From an uncultured Eggerthellaceae bacterium (lineage in GTDB: Bacteria > Actinomycetota > Coriobacteriia > Coriobacteriales > Eggerthellaceae), in contig CAKTWD010000044.1 in assembly GCA_934630485.1 (NCBI GenBank), forward strand, positions 1 to 11,635: a DNA stretch of 11,635 nt, read 5' to 3'. The notes under the pieces were generated by a model, which saw nothing but the letters and a program-made list of their open reading frames with translations, did not search any database and was not told where the DNA came from. Position 1 is the stretch's first letter. Every line of letters begins with the position of its first letter. Position numbers and translations under genes: made by a program. Shown here in pieces: positions 1 through 7,407 of this stretch.

Positions 1-75
<75 letters not shown>

Positions 76-88
76 ATTGCGAGAATGC

Positions 89-117
89 ATATTAGTACGT
101 AATTTCTTGCTAGGCAA
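89..117 (-). promoter_or_regulatory. Probable sigma-70-type promoter of tRNA-Gly
   Basis: On the minus strand a -35-like TTGCCT (112-117) and a -10-like TAATAT (89-94) are separated by exactly 17 bp. The first base of the mature tRNA is 13 bp past the -10 box. Each box matches consensus at four of six positions. The -35 box overlaps the stop codon of mfd (110-112), so the tRNA promoter is embedded in the end of that gene. This is a sequence match only. Confidence 0.5.
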
Positions 118-3100
118 GCTCTTGTAGAAATGTGAAGACAGCATCCACAAGTTCCGCGGGAGTGAGCGAGGTTCCCTCGATCCCGACCGCCCCCGGCGCA
201 GTCGAAGAAGAGGCCGCGCGAGAGGACGCGGTGCCCACGCCAGCCCCCGCCCCGCTGCGCTTCGAAACGCCGATCTTGCCCGCGCCAACCGACACACGCG
301 AGCTGCGCCTGGTCGATCGGTCACGCAACGACGACCCGTCGGGCCCGAAATACTTCAGGGGAAGGCGCAGCTTCCTTTTGTCGGCAAGATAGCTTCCGCC
401 CGCGCGACGGATCTTCGTCGAAAGCTCATCCGGAATATCCACCGGCTCGACAATCAATTTTCCGCCCACCACCGAGATCAACTTGATATGATGCTCGGCC
501 GCCCAAGCGCGAATGCGCGCCTTGTCGAACATGCTTTTCGCGGCGTCGGGCATGTCAGGACGCTTCGAGGACAAGTCGTTGAAAACGTCCTCAACCGCCT
601 CGATCGTCGCCGCTGAAGCCACGCGACGATACCAAAGAACGCGCTCGTCGGCATCGGGGATGTACGGTTCAGGGAAGAACATGTCGCCCGGAAGATTCAC
701 CGTGATGTCCGACAAAGCAGGAGGCAGGCCATCACCATCGACGGCAACGCCCTCACGCGTGTCGCCAACGGCGCTTGCAAGCATCTGCGCGAACAGGTCG
801 AAACCGACCGCAGACATGTTGCCCGACTGCTCGGCGCCCAGGATATCGCCCGCGCCGCGGATCTCGAGATCACGCATGGCAATGCGCATGCCGCTGCCAA
901 GCTCCTGGTGCTCGCCAAGCGCGGTAAGACGCGCCGTCGCCTCCTCGGTGAGAGGGATGTTGTCGGGGAACATGAAGTAGGCATAGGCCTGCGTGGAAGA
1001 GCGGCCCACACGCCCCTTCAGCTGATACATCTGCGCCAAGCCAAGGCGTTGCGAGTCCTCGATGATAAGCGTGTTGGTATGAGGGTTGTCGATGCCGCTT
1101 TCAATGATGGTGGTTGCCACCAGAACATCAAGCTGACCCGCCGCGAAATCTTCCATGGTGCGCTCAAGCGAGTCTTTGTCCATCTTGCCGTGAGCCACGC
1201 CGACACGCGCCTCGCCCGCAGCCTCCTGCACGCGGCGCACGGCCTCGTCGATGGAGCGAACGCGGTTCGAGACGTAGTAAACCTGGCCGCCACGGCCAAG
1301 CTCACGCCTGATGGCGGCGCTGACCAAGTCGGGGTCCCATTCGCCCACATGCACTTCAACAGGACGGCGCTCGTCGGGCGGCGTGAGGATCAGGCTCATG
1401 TCGCGCACACCGGAAAGCGACATCTGCATGGTGCGCGGGATGGGCGTTGCCGAAAGCGTGAGCACGTCGATGTACTCGCGCAGATTCTTCATCTGCTCTT
1501 TGTGGCCCACGCCGAAACGCTGCTCCTCGTCGATGATGACAAGACCAAGATCATGGGGGTTCACATCGCGCGAAAGCAGGCGATGCGTGCCCACCAGGAT
1601 ATCGACGTCGCCGTTCGAAAAGCCCTCAAGCGCGACTTGTTGCTGCTGGGGCGTGCGGAAACGAGAAAGCACCTCGACTTTCACGCCAAAGGGCTCGCAA
1701 CGCTCGCTGAAGTTGGTGTAGTGCTGCTGGGCCAAAATGGTGGTCGGGCACAAAACCATGACTTGCTTGTTATCTTGAGTGGCCTTGAACGCGGCACGAA
1801 GCGCGACCTCGGTCTTGCCAAAGCCAACATCGCCGCAGACCAGTCGATCCATCGGCCTAGGCGATTGCATGTCCGCCTTCACGTCGGCGATAGCGGAAAG
1901 CTGATCGGGGGTTTCCCGATATGGGAAAGCGTCTTCCATTTCGCGCTGCCACGGGGTATCGGGGCTGAAACGGAAACCCTGCACCGCCGCACGACGGGCA
2001 TAGACGTCCACCAAATCGAACGCGAGTTTCTTCGTTGCCTTGCGCGCCTTCGAAAGAGCGCGCGACCAATCCGAGGTGTTCAGACGCGTAAGGCGCGGGC
2101 TCGAGCCTTCGGGACCCACATAACGCGTGACGCGGTCAAGCTGCTCGACTGGAACGAACAGCTTGTCTTCGCCGTCGTATTTCAGCTCAAGGTAATCGCG
2201 TTCGGTGCCGTCGATCTCGCGGCGCACCAACCCCGCGAAGTACGCAATGCCGTGAGCAGCATGAACGACATAGTCGCCCGGCTTGTACGGGAACGTGACC
2301 TCGGTCACGTCGACACGGCGGTTAGCGCGATGCGCCTGGGCGCCCTGCGTGTCGGACAAGCTGATCATGGCAAGCTTCGCTTTAGGGATGATCATACCCA
2401 GGGGAATATCGACGTCGACGACGTTGACCACGCCACGACGGAGGCGGCGCTTTCGAAGCTCGACGTGCTCATCTTCATCGGAAACGCGCGCCTTCGCCTC
2501 ACGTGCGAGCGCCGACGTCGCCGAACCGCCAGAAGCACGCTCGGCCAAAATATCGGGGCGCTGTCGCGGCTCTTCCAGACTTTCTGACGCTGTCAGGGGC
2601 TTTCGCGAAAGCCCCTTCGGCGTCGAAGCGCGCTCGGTAGAGATCAAAGGGCGCTGTCGCTGCGCTTCCGAGGAAGCGCGCTCGGCGCCTGAATCAAGCC
2701 TCTCCTGAATGGGCAGGCCGTGCTCGACGAACGCAAGCTTCATGTCCTCGCGGGCGCGATAACCCGGAGCCGAGAACACCACCAGATAGTTGTCGTCGAT
2801 GAGCTGGCGAAGACGGCCGTACAGCTTCTCGGGATGCCCCGCCACCTCAACGCGTTTGACTGGCAGCTCTTCATCGAGTGCGCTTCCAACGCGCATGATG
2901 GACAAGTACGTCGCACGCACGTCGCCGCCGAAATCCAGCGCTGCCGGAGATGCATACAACCCCTCAAGCGCGATGTTCGAACCCTTTGCGCGGGCTGAGA
3001 TCTCGTCCATCGCATGCATAGCGTCGTCAACAAGAGAACGTGGCTCGACCAAGCACGACAAAACGCCCTTGCGCGCGTAATCGCCCAAAGTAACGGTCTT

Positions 3101-3991
3101 GTCGTGGATCATTGCCAACAGGGCATCGGCGCCCTCGAAATGAAGCCCACCCTCGAGCTGCTCAAGCAGATCGCGATGAGCAGGATTGGTGCGCGCCGAG
3201 CGCTCGAGCTTCTGGATGGCCTTCGCTCGCGAGGTCGCCGAGCACGAGAACTCGCGAACCGGGTAAACTTCGATGGAATCAAGCGACGAGATGGTCTGTC
3301 CCGTCGACGGAACGATTCGCCTGATCTCATCAACCTCGTCGCCGAAGAAATCGATGCGCACGGGAAAAACCGAATTGCCCGGGAACACATCGATCACGCC
3401 ACCGCGAACCGCGAACGTGCCAGGGCCATCGATCTCGCCGGTGTTGGCGTAGCCGCACTCCTCTAAAGAACGCGCAATGTCCTCGAACGAATCGAGCCCG
3501 CGCTTCGAAGCGCCTGGCATATCAGCCACCTCAACGCCCGTTTGGAAAACAAGCGGCACGCACACGTCGCTTTCCGCCGGAGGCAGCATGCGCAAAAGAG
3601 CACGCGCGCTGGCAACCACAATGACGTCCTTGCCCTCATGGAGCGCATAGGCGGCTTCCATTCGACGAGCCGCAAGCTTCGCCGACTCGGCGGCCTTCTT
3701 GGCATTTTGCGGCTTCACCTCAAAAGGATAGTCGGTACGCTCGGGAAAACGAAGGACGCGATCTTCGCCCAAATACGCTGCCACGTTGCGTGCAAACGAG
3801 AGAGCCGCGTCCTCGCCTGCAACCACGACAAGCGTAGGCTGAGGCCGATGCGCGAAACGAGCGGCAACCATAAAGGGACGCGCCGAAGAGGCCACGCCCA
3901 AAACGGCATCCTGCCCGGCGTCAAGCTTGCCCCAGAACGCATCGAGGCAGCCGGTTTTCTCGAACGGGTAAACAAGCGATTCGATTAGCAC
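110..3991 (-). CDS. mfd: Transcription-repair coupling factor Mfd
   Basis: Mfd is a cytoplasmic ATP-dependent DNA translocase. It removes RNA polymerase stalled at lesions and recruits UvrA/UvrB for transcription-coupled nucleotide excision repair. I place the start at GTG 3991 (1293 aa): AAGGGG lies 5-10 bases upstream and the protein then begins VLIESLVYP. The open frame runs on to 4150, but that extension is non-coding in character. Domains in order: UvrB-like N-terminal part (about 20-250, with GxFAVRGGVIDVFP near 190-204); RNA-polymerase-interacting domain (about 565-640, PYKPGDYVVHAAHGIAYF); helicase motor with GDVGFGKT (720-727), DEEQ (821-824), SATPIPRTM (847-855) and GRVGRS (993-998); and a C-terminal TRCF domain. 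The family is usually 1100-1180 aa. The excess is a repetitive linker (about 432-512) and a Ser/Gly/Ala-rich stretch (about 1224-1275). The motor motifs look intact. Confidence 0.97.
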   Translation of the reverse strand: MLIESLVYPFEKTGCLDAFWGKLDAGQDAVLGVASSARPFMVAARFAHRPQPTLVVVAGEDAALSFARNVAAYLGEDRVLRFPERTDYPFEVKPQNAKKAAESAKLAARRMEAAYALHEGKDVIVVASARALLRMLPPAESDVCVPLVFQTGVEVADMPGASKRGLDSFEDIARSLEECGYANTGEIDGPGTFAVRGGVIDVFPGNSVFPVRIDFFGDEVDEIRRIVPSTGQTISSLDSIEVYPVREFSCSATSRAKAIQKLERSARTNPAHRDLLEQLEGGLHFEGADALLAMIHDKTVTLGDYARKGVLSCLVEPRSLVDDAMHAMDEISARAKGSNIALEGLYASPAALDFGGDVRATYLSIMRVGSALDEELPVKRVEVAGHPEKLYGRLRQLIDDNYLVVFSAPGYRAREDMKLAFVEHGLPIQERLDSGAERASSEAQRQRPLISTERASTPKGLSRKPLTASESLEEPRQRPDILAERASGGSATSALAREAKARVSDEDEHVELRKRRLRRGVVNVVDVDIPLGMIIPKAKLAMISLSDTQGAQAHRANRRVDVTEVTFPYKPGDYVVHAAHGIAYFAGLVRREIDGTERDYLELKYDGEDKLFVPVEQLDRVTRYVGPEGSSPRLTRLNTSDWSRALSKARKATKKLAFDLVDVYARRAAVQGFRFSPDTPWQREMEDAFPYRETPDQLSAIADVKADMQSPRPMDRLVCGDVGFGKTEVALRAAFKATQDNKQVMVLCPTTILAQQHYTNFSERCEPFGVKVEVLSRFRTPQQQQVALEGFSNGDVDILVGTHRLLSRDVNPHDLGLVIIDEEQRFGVGHKEQMKNLREYIDVLTLSATPIPRTMQMSLSGVRDMSLILTPPDERRPVEVHVGEWDPDLVSAAIRRELGRGGQVYYVSNRVRSIDEAVRRVQEAAGEARVGVAHGKMDKDSLERTMEDFAAGQLDVLVATTIIESGIDNPHTNTLIIEDSQRLGLAQMYQLKGRVGRSSTQAYAYFMFPDNIPLTEEATARLTALGEHQELGSGMRIAMRDLEIRGAGDILGAEQSGNMSAVGFDLFAQMLASAVGDTREGVAVDGDGLPPALSDITVNLPGDMFFPEPYIPDADERVLWYRRVASAATIEAVEDVFNDLSSKRPDMPDAAKSMFDKARIRAWAAEHHIKLISVVGGKLIVEPVDIPDELSTKIRRAGGSYLADKRKLRLPLKYFGPDGSSLRDRSTRRSSRVSVGAGKIGVSKRSGAGAGVGTASSRAASSSTAPGAVGIEGTSLTPAELVDAVFTFLQELA
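2532..2685 (-). repeat. In-frame degenerate tandem repeat inside mfd (Mfd linker insert)
   Basis: Bases 2532-2580 and 2625-2673 match at 34 of 49 positions by my count, 93 bp (31 codons) apart. A third partial copy of the unit's start, GAAGCGCGCTCGG, is at 2673-2685. In protein order this gives ERAS...QRQRP...TERAS...PRQRPDILAERAS. The repeat lies in the linker between the UvrB-like N-terminal part and the RNA-polymerase-interacting domain. A 39-bp hairpin sequence sits between the two longer copies. The 31-codon spacing keeps the reading frame. Confidence 0.7.
2586..2624. repeat. Long perfect palindrome with outer inverted arms inside mfd
   Basis: Bases 2595-2616 form a perfect 22-bp palindrome whose half is AGGGGCTTTCG. 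Beyond it, after unpaired TGTC (2591-2594) and TCG (2617-2619), the arms GACGC (2586-2590) and GCGTC (2620-2624) pair again. As mRNA this could fold into a long hairpin in the coding sequence, encoding KGLSRKPL in Mfd. It lies between the two repeat copies and looks like an inserted palindromic element, which is an inference. Confidence 0.7.
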
Positions 3992-4051
3992 AGATTTCCC
4001 CTTAAACGCAGGATTCAAGACCCACGCGAACAATGCACAAACACGAATAGG

Positions 4052-4112
4052 GCGTTTCCGCCCGAACCCATGATACCCCGCATGAACGTTGAGGCGCGCA
4101 GTGCGTTTCCGC
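4052..4112. repeat. Direct 10-mer repeat in the mfd/macrodomain divergent promoter region
   Basis: GCGTTTCCGC occurs at 4052-4061 and again at 4103-4112, 51 bp apart, in the 194-bp gap (3992-4185) between two divergent genes. The first copy is part of a hairpin on the minus strand (4050-4063), GGGCG-GAAA-CGCCC, which has a GNRA-type loop and could lie in the mfd leader. The second copy lies just upstream of a -10-like box for the plus-strand gene. It could be an operator pair or chance. Confidence 0.4.
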
Positions 4113-4131
4113 TCCCGAAAAAGGCTAGAAT
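4101..4131 (+). promoter_or_regulatory. Weak candidate promoter of the macrodomain gene
   Basis: TAGAAT at 4126-4131 resembles a -10 box (five of six consensus bases) and lies 54 bp upstream of the ATG at 4186. No good -35 box is seen; TGCGTT at 4102-4107, 18 bp upstream, is a poor match. I could not identify a convincing promoter for mfd on the other strand. Confidence 0.3.
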
Positions 4132-4185
4132 CACAAACGGACAAAACCAAACAGAGCGCATCGAAGAAATTCGAAGGGAGAGAAC

Positions 4186-5006
4186 ATGGCCGCGAACCGC
4201 CACGACGAACTTATAAGCCTGATCGAGTACCTATATACCATACCGAGCGCCGGCAATTCGACCAAGTCGAACGGCTCGAACGCGCCGAATCGGGCGGCAC
4301 CATTGACGACGACCGCCTTTGGGCTATCTTTCGCGGCCTGGTGAACACCCGCCACCCGCAACCTGCAAGCGAGAACTTCCTTGCCACGCAAGACCAACTG
4401 CTCCAGAGCCTTATTGCCGAATACGGCATCTCGACCTTGGACGACACGCGCCCTTCGCCCGCCAACGACCGCATCCGCTTATGGCTCGGCGACATCACCA
4501 CGCTTGCCGTTGACGGCATTGTGAACGCCGCGAATTCGCAAATGCTGGGGTGCTGGGTTCCCGGCCATCATTGCATCGACAACGCCATCCACACGTATGC
4601 CGGGGTGCAGCTGCGCATGGAGTGCGACAAGCTGATGAAAGGACAGGGGCATGAAGAGCCAACGGGAGCGGCGAAGGTAACTAGCGCTTACAACCTGCCC
4701 AGCAAATACGTAGTGCATACCGTAGGTCCCATCGCCAACGGAAACCCCACCCCCGAACACAAGCGCGAGCTGGCTTCGTGCTACAAAAGCTGTTTGGACG
4801 CCGCGGCGAAGCACGGCATGCATTCAATTGCATTCTGCGGCATCTCTACAGGCGTGTTCGGGTTCCCCGAAAAAGAGGCGTCGCAGATCGCAGTGGATAC
4901 CGTGAAGGCATGGCTTGCCAGCCACCCCGAAACAGATATGACGGTGGTATTCAACGTGTTCTCGAAGAAGGGCGAGCGGCTTTACGAGGATCTGCTGGGG
5001 TTCTGA
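4186..5006 (+). CDS. Zinc-dependent macrodomain protein-ADP-ribosylhydrolase, apparently frameshifted near its N-terminus
   Basis: Members of this macrodomain class remove ADP-ribose from modified proteins using a bound zinc. The domain is complete: GDITTLAVDGIVNAANS, the zinc-site pattern GCWVPGHHCIDN (Cys, His at +5, Cys at +7), AIHTYAGVQLRMEC, PTGAAKVTSAYNLPS, HTVGP and the phosphate-binding loop GISTGVFGFP. The upstream part LWAIFRGLVNTRHPQPAS is also typical. However, the natural start (AAGGGAG at 4174-4180, ATG at 4186, MAANRHDELISLIEYLY) is in another frame, which stops at 4342-4344. The catalytic frame itself is open back to a TTG at 4089, but that extension is Arg/Lys-rich and unlike the family. 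The frames join if two bases are removed in 4231-4244, restoring EYLYHTERRQFD and about 272 aa, the usual family size. It is either a recent pseudogene, a sequencing error or a recoded gene. It lies alone, without the lipoate-linked sirtuin partners seen with some relatives. Confidence 0.82.
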
Positions 5007-5103
5007 ACGGACCTGCCAGAGCCCCTCAAGATTGCAAGGACGAGCAGCACCGGCAATGTAGCCCGAAGGCGCCAACTCACTCGTCTAGAAGCTGCCGTAC
5101 ATG

Positions 5104-5139
5104 AAAAACGCTGCGGGGCTATAGAGCCCCACAGCGTTT
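5104..5139 (-). terminator. Intrinsic terminator of gdhA
   Basis: Arms AAACGCTGCGGGGCT (5106-5120) and AGCCCCACAGCGTTT (5125-5139) pair at 14 of 15 positions around loop ATAG. Read on the minus strand, the stem is followed by a run of T (complement of 5104-5108), which fits termination about 30 bp beyond the gdhA stop. On the plus strand the tail is only TTTC, so it may also stop transcripts of the macrodomain gene, less well. Confidence 0.85.
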
Positions 5140-5168
5140 CAACCGCGCATATGTCCAAATGAGACAGA

Positions 5169-6503
5169 CTAGCAAACACCCTGAGCAATCATGGCGTCGG
5201 CAACCTTCTTGAAGCCGGCGATGTTCGCGCCTGCAACGTAGTTGCCCTCCATGCCAGCCTCGCGTGCAGCGTCATCGGCGGCGTGGAAGATGCCCTTCAT
5301 GATGCCCTCGAGCTTGGCATCGACCTCGTCGAACGACCAAGAAAGACGCTCGGAGTTCTGGGTCATCTCAAGACCGCTGGTGGCAACGCCGCCGGCGTTG
5401 GAGGCCTTGCCAGGGAAGAAGGTCACGCCGTTGTCCTGCAGGTACTTGGTTGCCTCAAGCGTGGTGGGCATGTTAGCGCCCTCAGTGACCACCTGGCAGC
5501 CGTTTGCAACAAGCTGCTTGGCATCGTCGAGGAGAAGCTCGTTCTGCGTAGCGCACGGCATGGCGATGTCGCACTTGATCTGCCACACGCCGCGGCCCTC
5601 ATGGTACTCGGCATTGGGGCGATAGTTGGTGTACTCGGAAAGACGGGCGCGCTTGACTTCCTTGATGTCCTTAAGGGCAGCGACGTCGATGCCCTCGGGG
5701 TCGTAAACCCAACCGGTGGAATCAGAGCAGGTGACAGCCTTGGCGCCAAGCTGGCCAAGCTTCTCGATGGCGTACGTGGCAACGTTGCCGGCACCCGAAA
5801 CGACGACCGTCTTGCCTTCAAGGGTATCGCCCTTCACGCTGCGCAGGTATTCGGCGGTCAGGTAAACCGCGCCGTAACCCGTGGCCTCGGTGCGGGCAAG
5901 CGATCCGCCGAACGCAAGGCCCTTGCCGGTAAGAACACCCTCGTAGCAATCACGAATGCGCTTGTACTGGCCGAACAGGTAGCCAACCTCGCGAGCGCCA
6001 ACGCCGATGTCGCCGGCCGGAACGTCGGTATCTGCGCCGATGTGGCGGTACAGCTCGGTCATGAACGACTGGCAGAAGGCCATGACCTCGCGGTCGGACT
6101 TGCCCTTGGGGTTGAAGTCGGAGCCGCCCTTGCCGCCGCCCATGGGAAGGGTGGTCAAGCTGTTCTTGAAAACCTGTTCGAAGCCCAGGAATTTGATGAT
6201 GGAAAGGTTGACCGAAGGATGGAAGCGCAAACCGCCCTTGTAGGGCCCGATGGCGCTGTTGAATTGAACGCGGAAGCCACGGTTCACATGAACCTTGCCG
6301 GCGTCGTCAACCCAAGGAACGCGGAAGATGATCGCGCGCTCAGGCTCGACCATGCGCTCCAGGATGGCATGCTGCTCGTAACGAGGATCGGCTTCGACTA
6401 CCGAACGAAGCGACTCCAAAACCTCGGTAACTGCCTGAATGAACTCCGGTTGATCGGCGTTCTTCTCCTTAACGTCCGCAAGGACGTCATCTACGTAAGA
6501 CAT
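5169..6503 (-). CDS. gdhA: NADP-type glutamate dehydrogenase GdhA
   Basis: This cytoplasmic hexameric enzyme interconverts 2-oxoglutarate plus ammonium and glutamate with NAD(P)H, normally for ammonium assimilation in this type. The product is 444 aa, close to the E. coli enzyme (447). The substrate-domain motifs are GPYKGGLRFHP (86-96), VFKNSLTTLPMGGGKGGSDF with catalytic-type Lys125, and PAGDIGVGAREVG with Asp165. The Rossmann domain has SGAGNVA (236-242), and the C-terminal half has GANMPTT and GKASNAGGVATSGLEM. The ATG at 6503 is preceded by AAGGAG (6507-6512) with a 3-base gap. It is a monocistronic unit, with a hairpin terminator behind it and divergent nth in front. The cofactor class rests on overall resemblance to the E. 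coli-like family, not on a tested residue. Confidence 0.97.
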   Translation of the reverse strand: MSYVDDVLADVKEKNADQPEFIQAVTEVLESLRSVVEADPRYEQHAILERMVEPERAIIFRVPWVDDAGKVHVNRGFRVQFNSAIGPYKGGLRFHPSVNLSIIKFLGFEQVFKNSLTTLPMGGGKGGSDFNPKGKSDREVMAFCQSFMTELYRHIGADTDVPAGDIGVGAREVGYLFGQYKRIRDCYEGVLTGKGLAFGGSLARTEATGYGAVYLTAEYLRSVKGDTLEGKTVVVSGAGNVATYAIEKLGQLGAKAVTCSDSTGWVYDPEGIDVAALKDIKEVKRARLSEYTNYRPNAEYHEGRGVWQIKCDIAMPCATQNELLLDDAKQLVANGCQVVTEGANMPTTLEATKYLQDNGVTFFPGKASNAGGVATSGLEMTQNSERLSWSFDEVDAKLEGIMKGIFHAADDAAREAGMEGNYVAGANIAGFKKVADAMIAQGVC

Positions 6504-6511
6504 ATTTCTCC

Positions 6512-6546
6512 TTCGGTCGGTATTTCGGTCGGATTTTTTCGGTCGG
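6512..6546 (-). repeat. Three direct repeats in the gdhA leader
   Basis: The 9-mer CCGACCGAA (minus strand) occurs three times, at 6538-6546, 6524-6532 and 6512-6520, with starts 14 and 12 bp apart. The third copy runs directly into the AAGGAG ribosome binding site. Just upstream is a small inverted repeat, CTTAC-ACC-GTAAG (6551-6563). The repeats have no obvious pairing partner in the leader, so as RNA they would probably be single-stranded. They may be regulatory sites for gdhA translation or transcription; this is inference. Confidence 0.6.
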
Positions 6547-6575
6547 TCGCCTTACACCGTAAGACGTTGAAACCC

Positions 6576-6581
6576 ATTCTA
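6576..6581 (-). promoter_or_regulatory. Candidate -10 box of gdhA
   Basis: On the minus strand TAGAAT (five of six consensus bases) lies 72 bp upstream of the gdhA ATG. The three leader repeats would then be in the transcribed leader. The region 16-18 bp further upstream (around GAGGTT) is not a good -35 match. The 217-bp gap between gdhA and nth (6504-6720) otherwise holds only the repeats and the nth leader. Confidence 0.3.
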
Positions 6582-6682
6582 ATTTGCCCCAACTGGTTAA
6601 CCTCGAAGCAAAACAACTGAAATGAGCTCTTAACAATGACCTGCCGCCTAAAACCCATCGCATGCCGCTCACGCCCAATCGC

Positions 6683-6688
6683 TATACT
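6683..6688 (+). promoter_or_regulatory. Candidate -10 box of nth
   Basis: TATACT (five of six consensus bases) lies 32 bp upstream of the nth ATG, giving a short leader. No -35 box is recognisable at the expected distance. Confidence 0.35.
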
Positions 6689-6720
6689 GGTACGGCAAAG
6701 AAACGGGAAAGGACAAGGTC

Positions 6721-7401
6721 ATGCCACGTGAATCGATGAAGTCGAAGCGGGAGCGCGCTCTTGAGGTTGCCAACAGGATGGGCGCCCATTACCCCGATGC
6801 GGAGTGCGCGCTTATCTTCGACAACGACCCCTTTCACCTGACGATCGCCACGCTTCTTTCGGCCCAGACAACCGACAAAGGCGTGAACAAGGTGACACCG
6901 ACGCTATGGGAGCGCTACCCCACTATCGCCGACCTGGCATCTGCCAACGTCGAGGACGTCGAAGAGATCATCCGAACCATCGGCTTTCATCACGCGAAAG
7001 CGCGCAACTGCGTGAAGTGCGCCCAAATGGTGCTGACCGAGTTCGGAGGCGAAGTTCCCCATACGTACGAAGAGCTTGAGCGGCTGCCCGGCGTCGGGCG
7101 AAAAACCGCCAACATCGTCATGAACACCGGCTTCGGCATCGTCGAGGGAATCGCCGTCGACACGCACGTGAAACGCATCGCCCAGCGCCTGAAATTCACC
7201 AATCAGGACGACCCGTCGAAAATCGAGCAAGACCTGTTGAAGCTCTACCCTAAGGAATACTGGGGACCGGTCAACCACGAATGGGTGCTGTTCGGCCGCG
7301 GGGTCTGCGACGCCCAACGCCCGCATTGCGACGATTGCTTCCTGTCAGACATCTGCCCCAGTTTCGGGAAGGCCGCGCCTAAAAAGCGCAGCAAGAAATA
7401 A
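6721..7401 (+). CDS. nth: Endonuclease III (DNA glycosylase/AP lyase)
   Basis: Nth removes oxidised pyrimidines from DNA and cleaves the abasic site by beta-elimination in base excision repair. The product is 226 aa. It has LLSAQTTDKGVN (45-56), the helix-hairpin-helix LPGVGRKTANIV (122-133) with catalytic-type Lys128, and VDTHVKRI with catalytic-type Asp147. At its end is a complete [4Fe-4S] motif, Cys196-x6-Cys203-x2-Cys206-x5-Cys212. The tail is basic (KKRSKK). The ATG at 6721 has AAAGGA about 8 bases upstream; an in-frame Met6 is a less likely alternative. It is divergent from gdhA and convergent with the hydrogenase protease gene, 6 bp away, with no terminator hairpin between them. Confidence 0.96.
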   Translation: MPRESMKSKRERALEVANRMGAHYPDAECALIFDNDPFHLTIATLLSAQTTDKGVNKVTPTLWERYPTIADLASANVEDVEEIIRTIGFHHAKARNCVKCAQMVLTEFGGEVPHTYEELERLPGVGRKTANIVMNTGFGIVEGIAVDTHVKRIAQRLKFTNQDDPSKIEQDLLKLYPKEYWGPVNHEWVLFGRGVCDAQRPHCDDCFLSDICPSFGKAAPKKRSKK

Positions 7402-7407
7402 GCCCGC

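Noticed and set aside
908..2587. 559-aa open frame opposite mfd
   Set aside because: It is fully antisense to the conserved Mfd motor, has no family motif, and long antisense frames are expected from biased codons in GC-rich genes.
2595..2616. Palindrome in mfd as an intrinsic terminator
   Set aside because: It lies in the middle of an intact coding region and has no T-run after the stem on either strand.
3992..4150. N-terminal extension of the Mfd frame up to 4150
   Set aside because: The GTG at 3991 has a good ribosome binding site and fits the usual Mfd N-terminus; the extra 53 codons look like intergenic sequence.
4089..4185. TTG start for the macrodomain protein
   Set aside because: There is no convincing ribosome binding site, the extension is Arg/Lys-rich, and the sequence around 4174-4188 has a far better start in the other frame.
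4231..4244. Programmed ribosomal frameshifting in the macrodomain gene
   Set aside because: There is no slippery heptamer or downstream stimulatory hairpin, and the family is not known for recoding; a mutation or sequence error is simpler, though not excluded.
6512..6546. Gdh leader repeats as a CRISPR or phase-variable array
   Set aside because: There are only three 9-bp copies with short unequal spacers, and nothing resembles spacers, cas genes or a long simple-sequence run.
5283..6620. 445-aa open frame opposite gdhA
   Set aside because: It mirrors gdhA almost end to end. Long antisense frames opposite glutamate dehydrogenase genes are a known by-product of codon bias, and nothing in the translation looks like a real protein.
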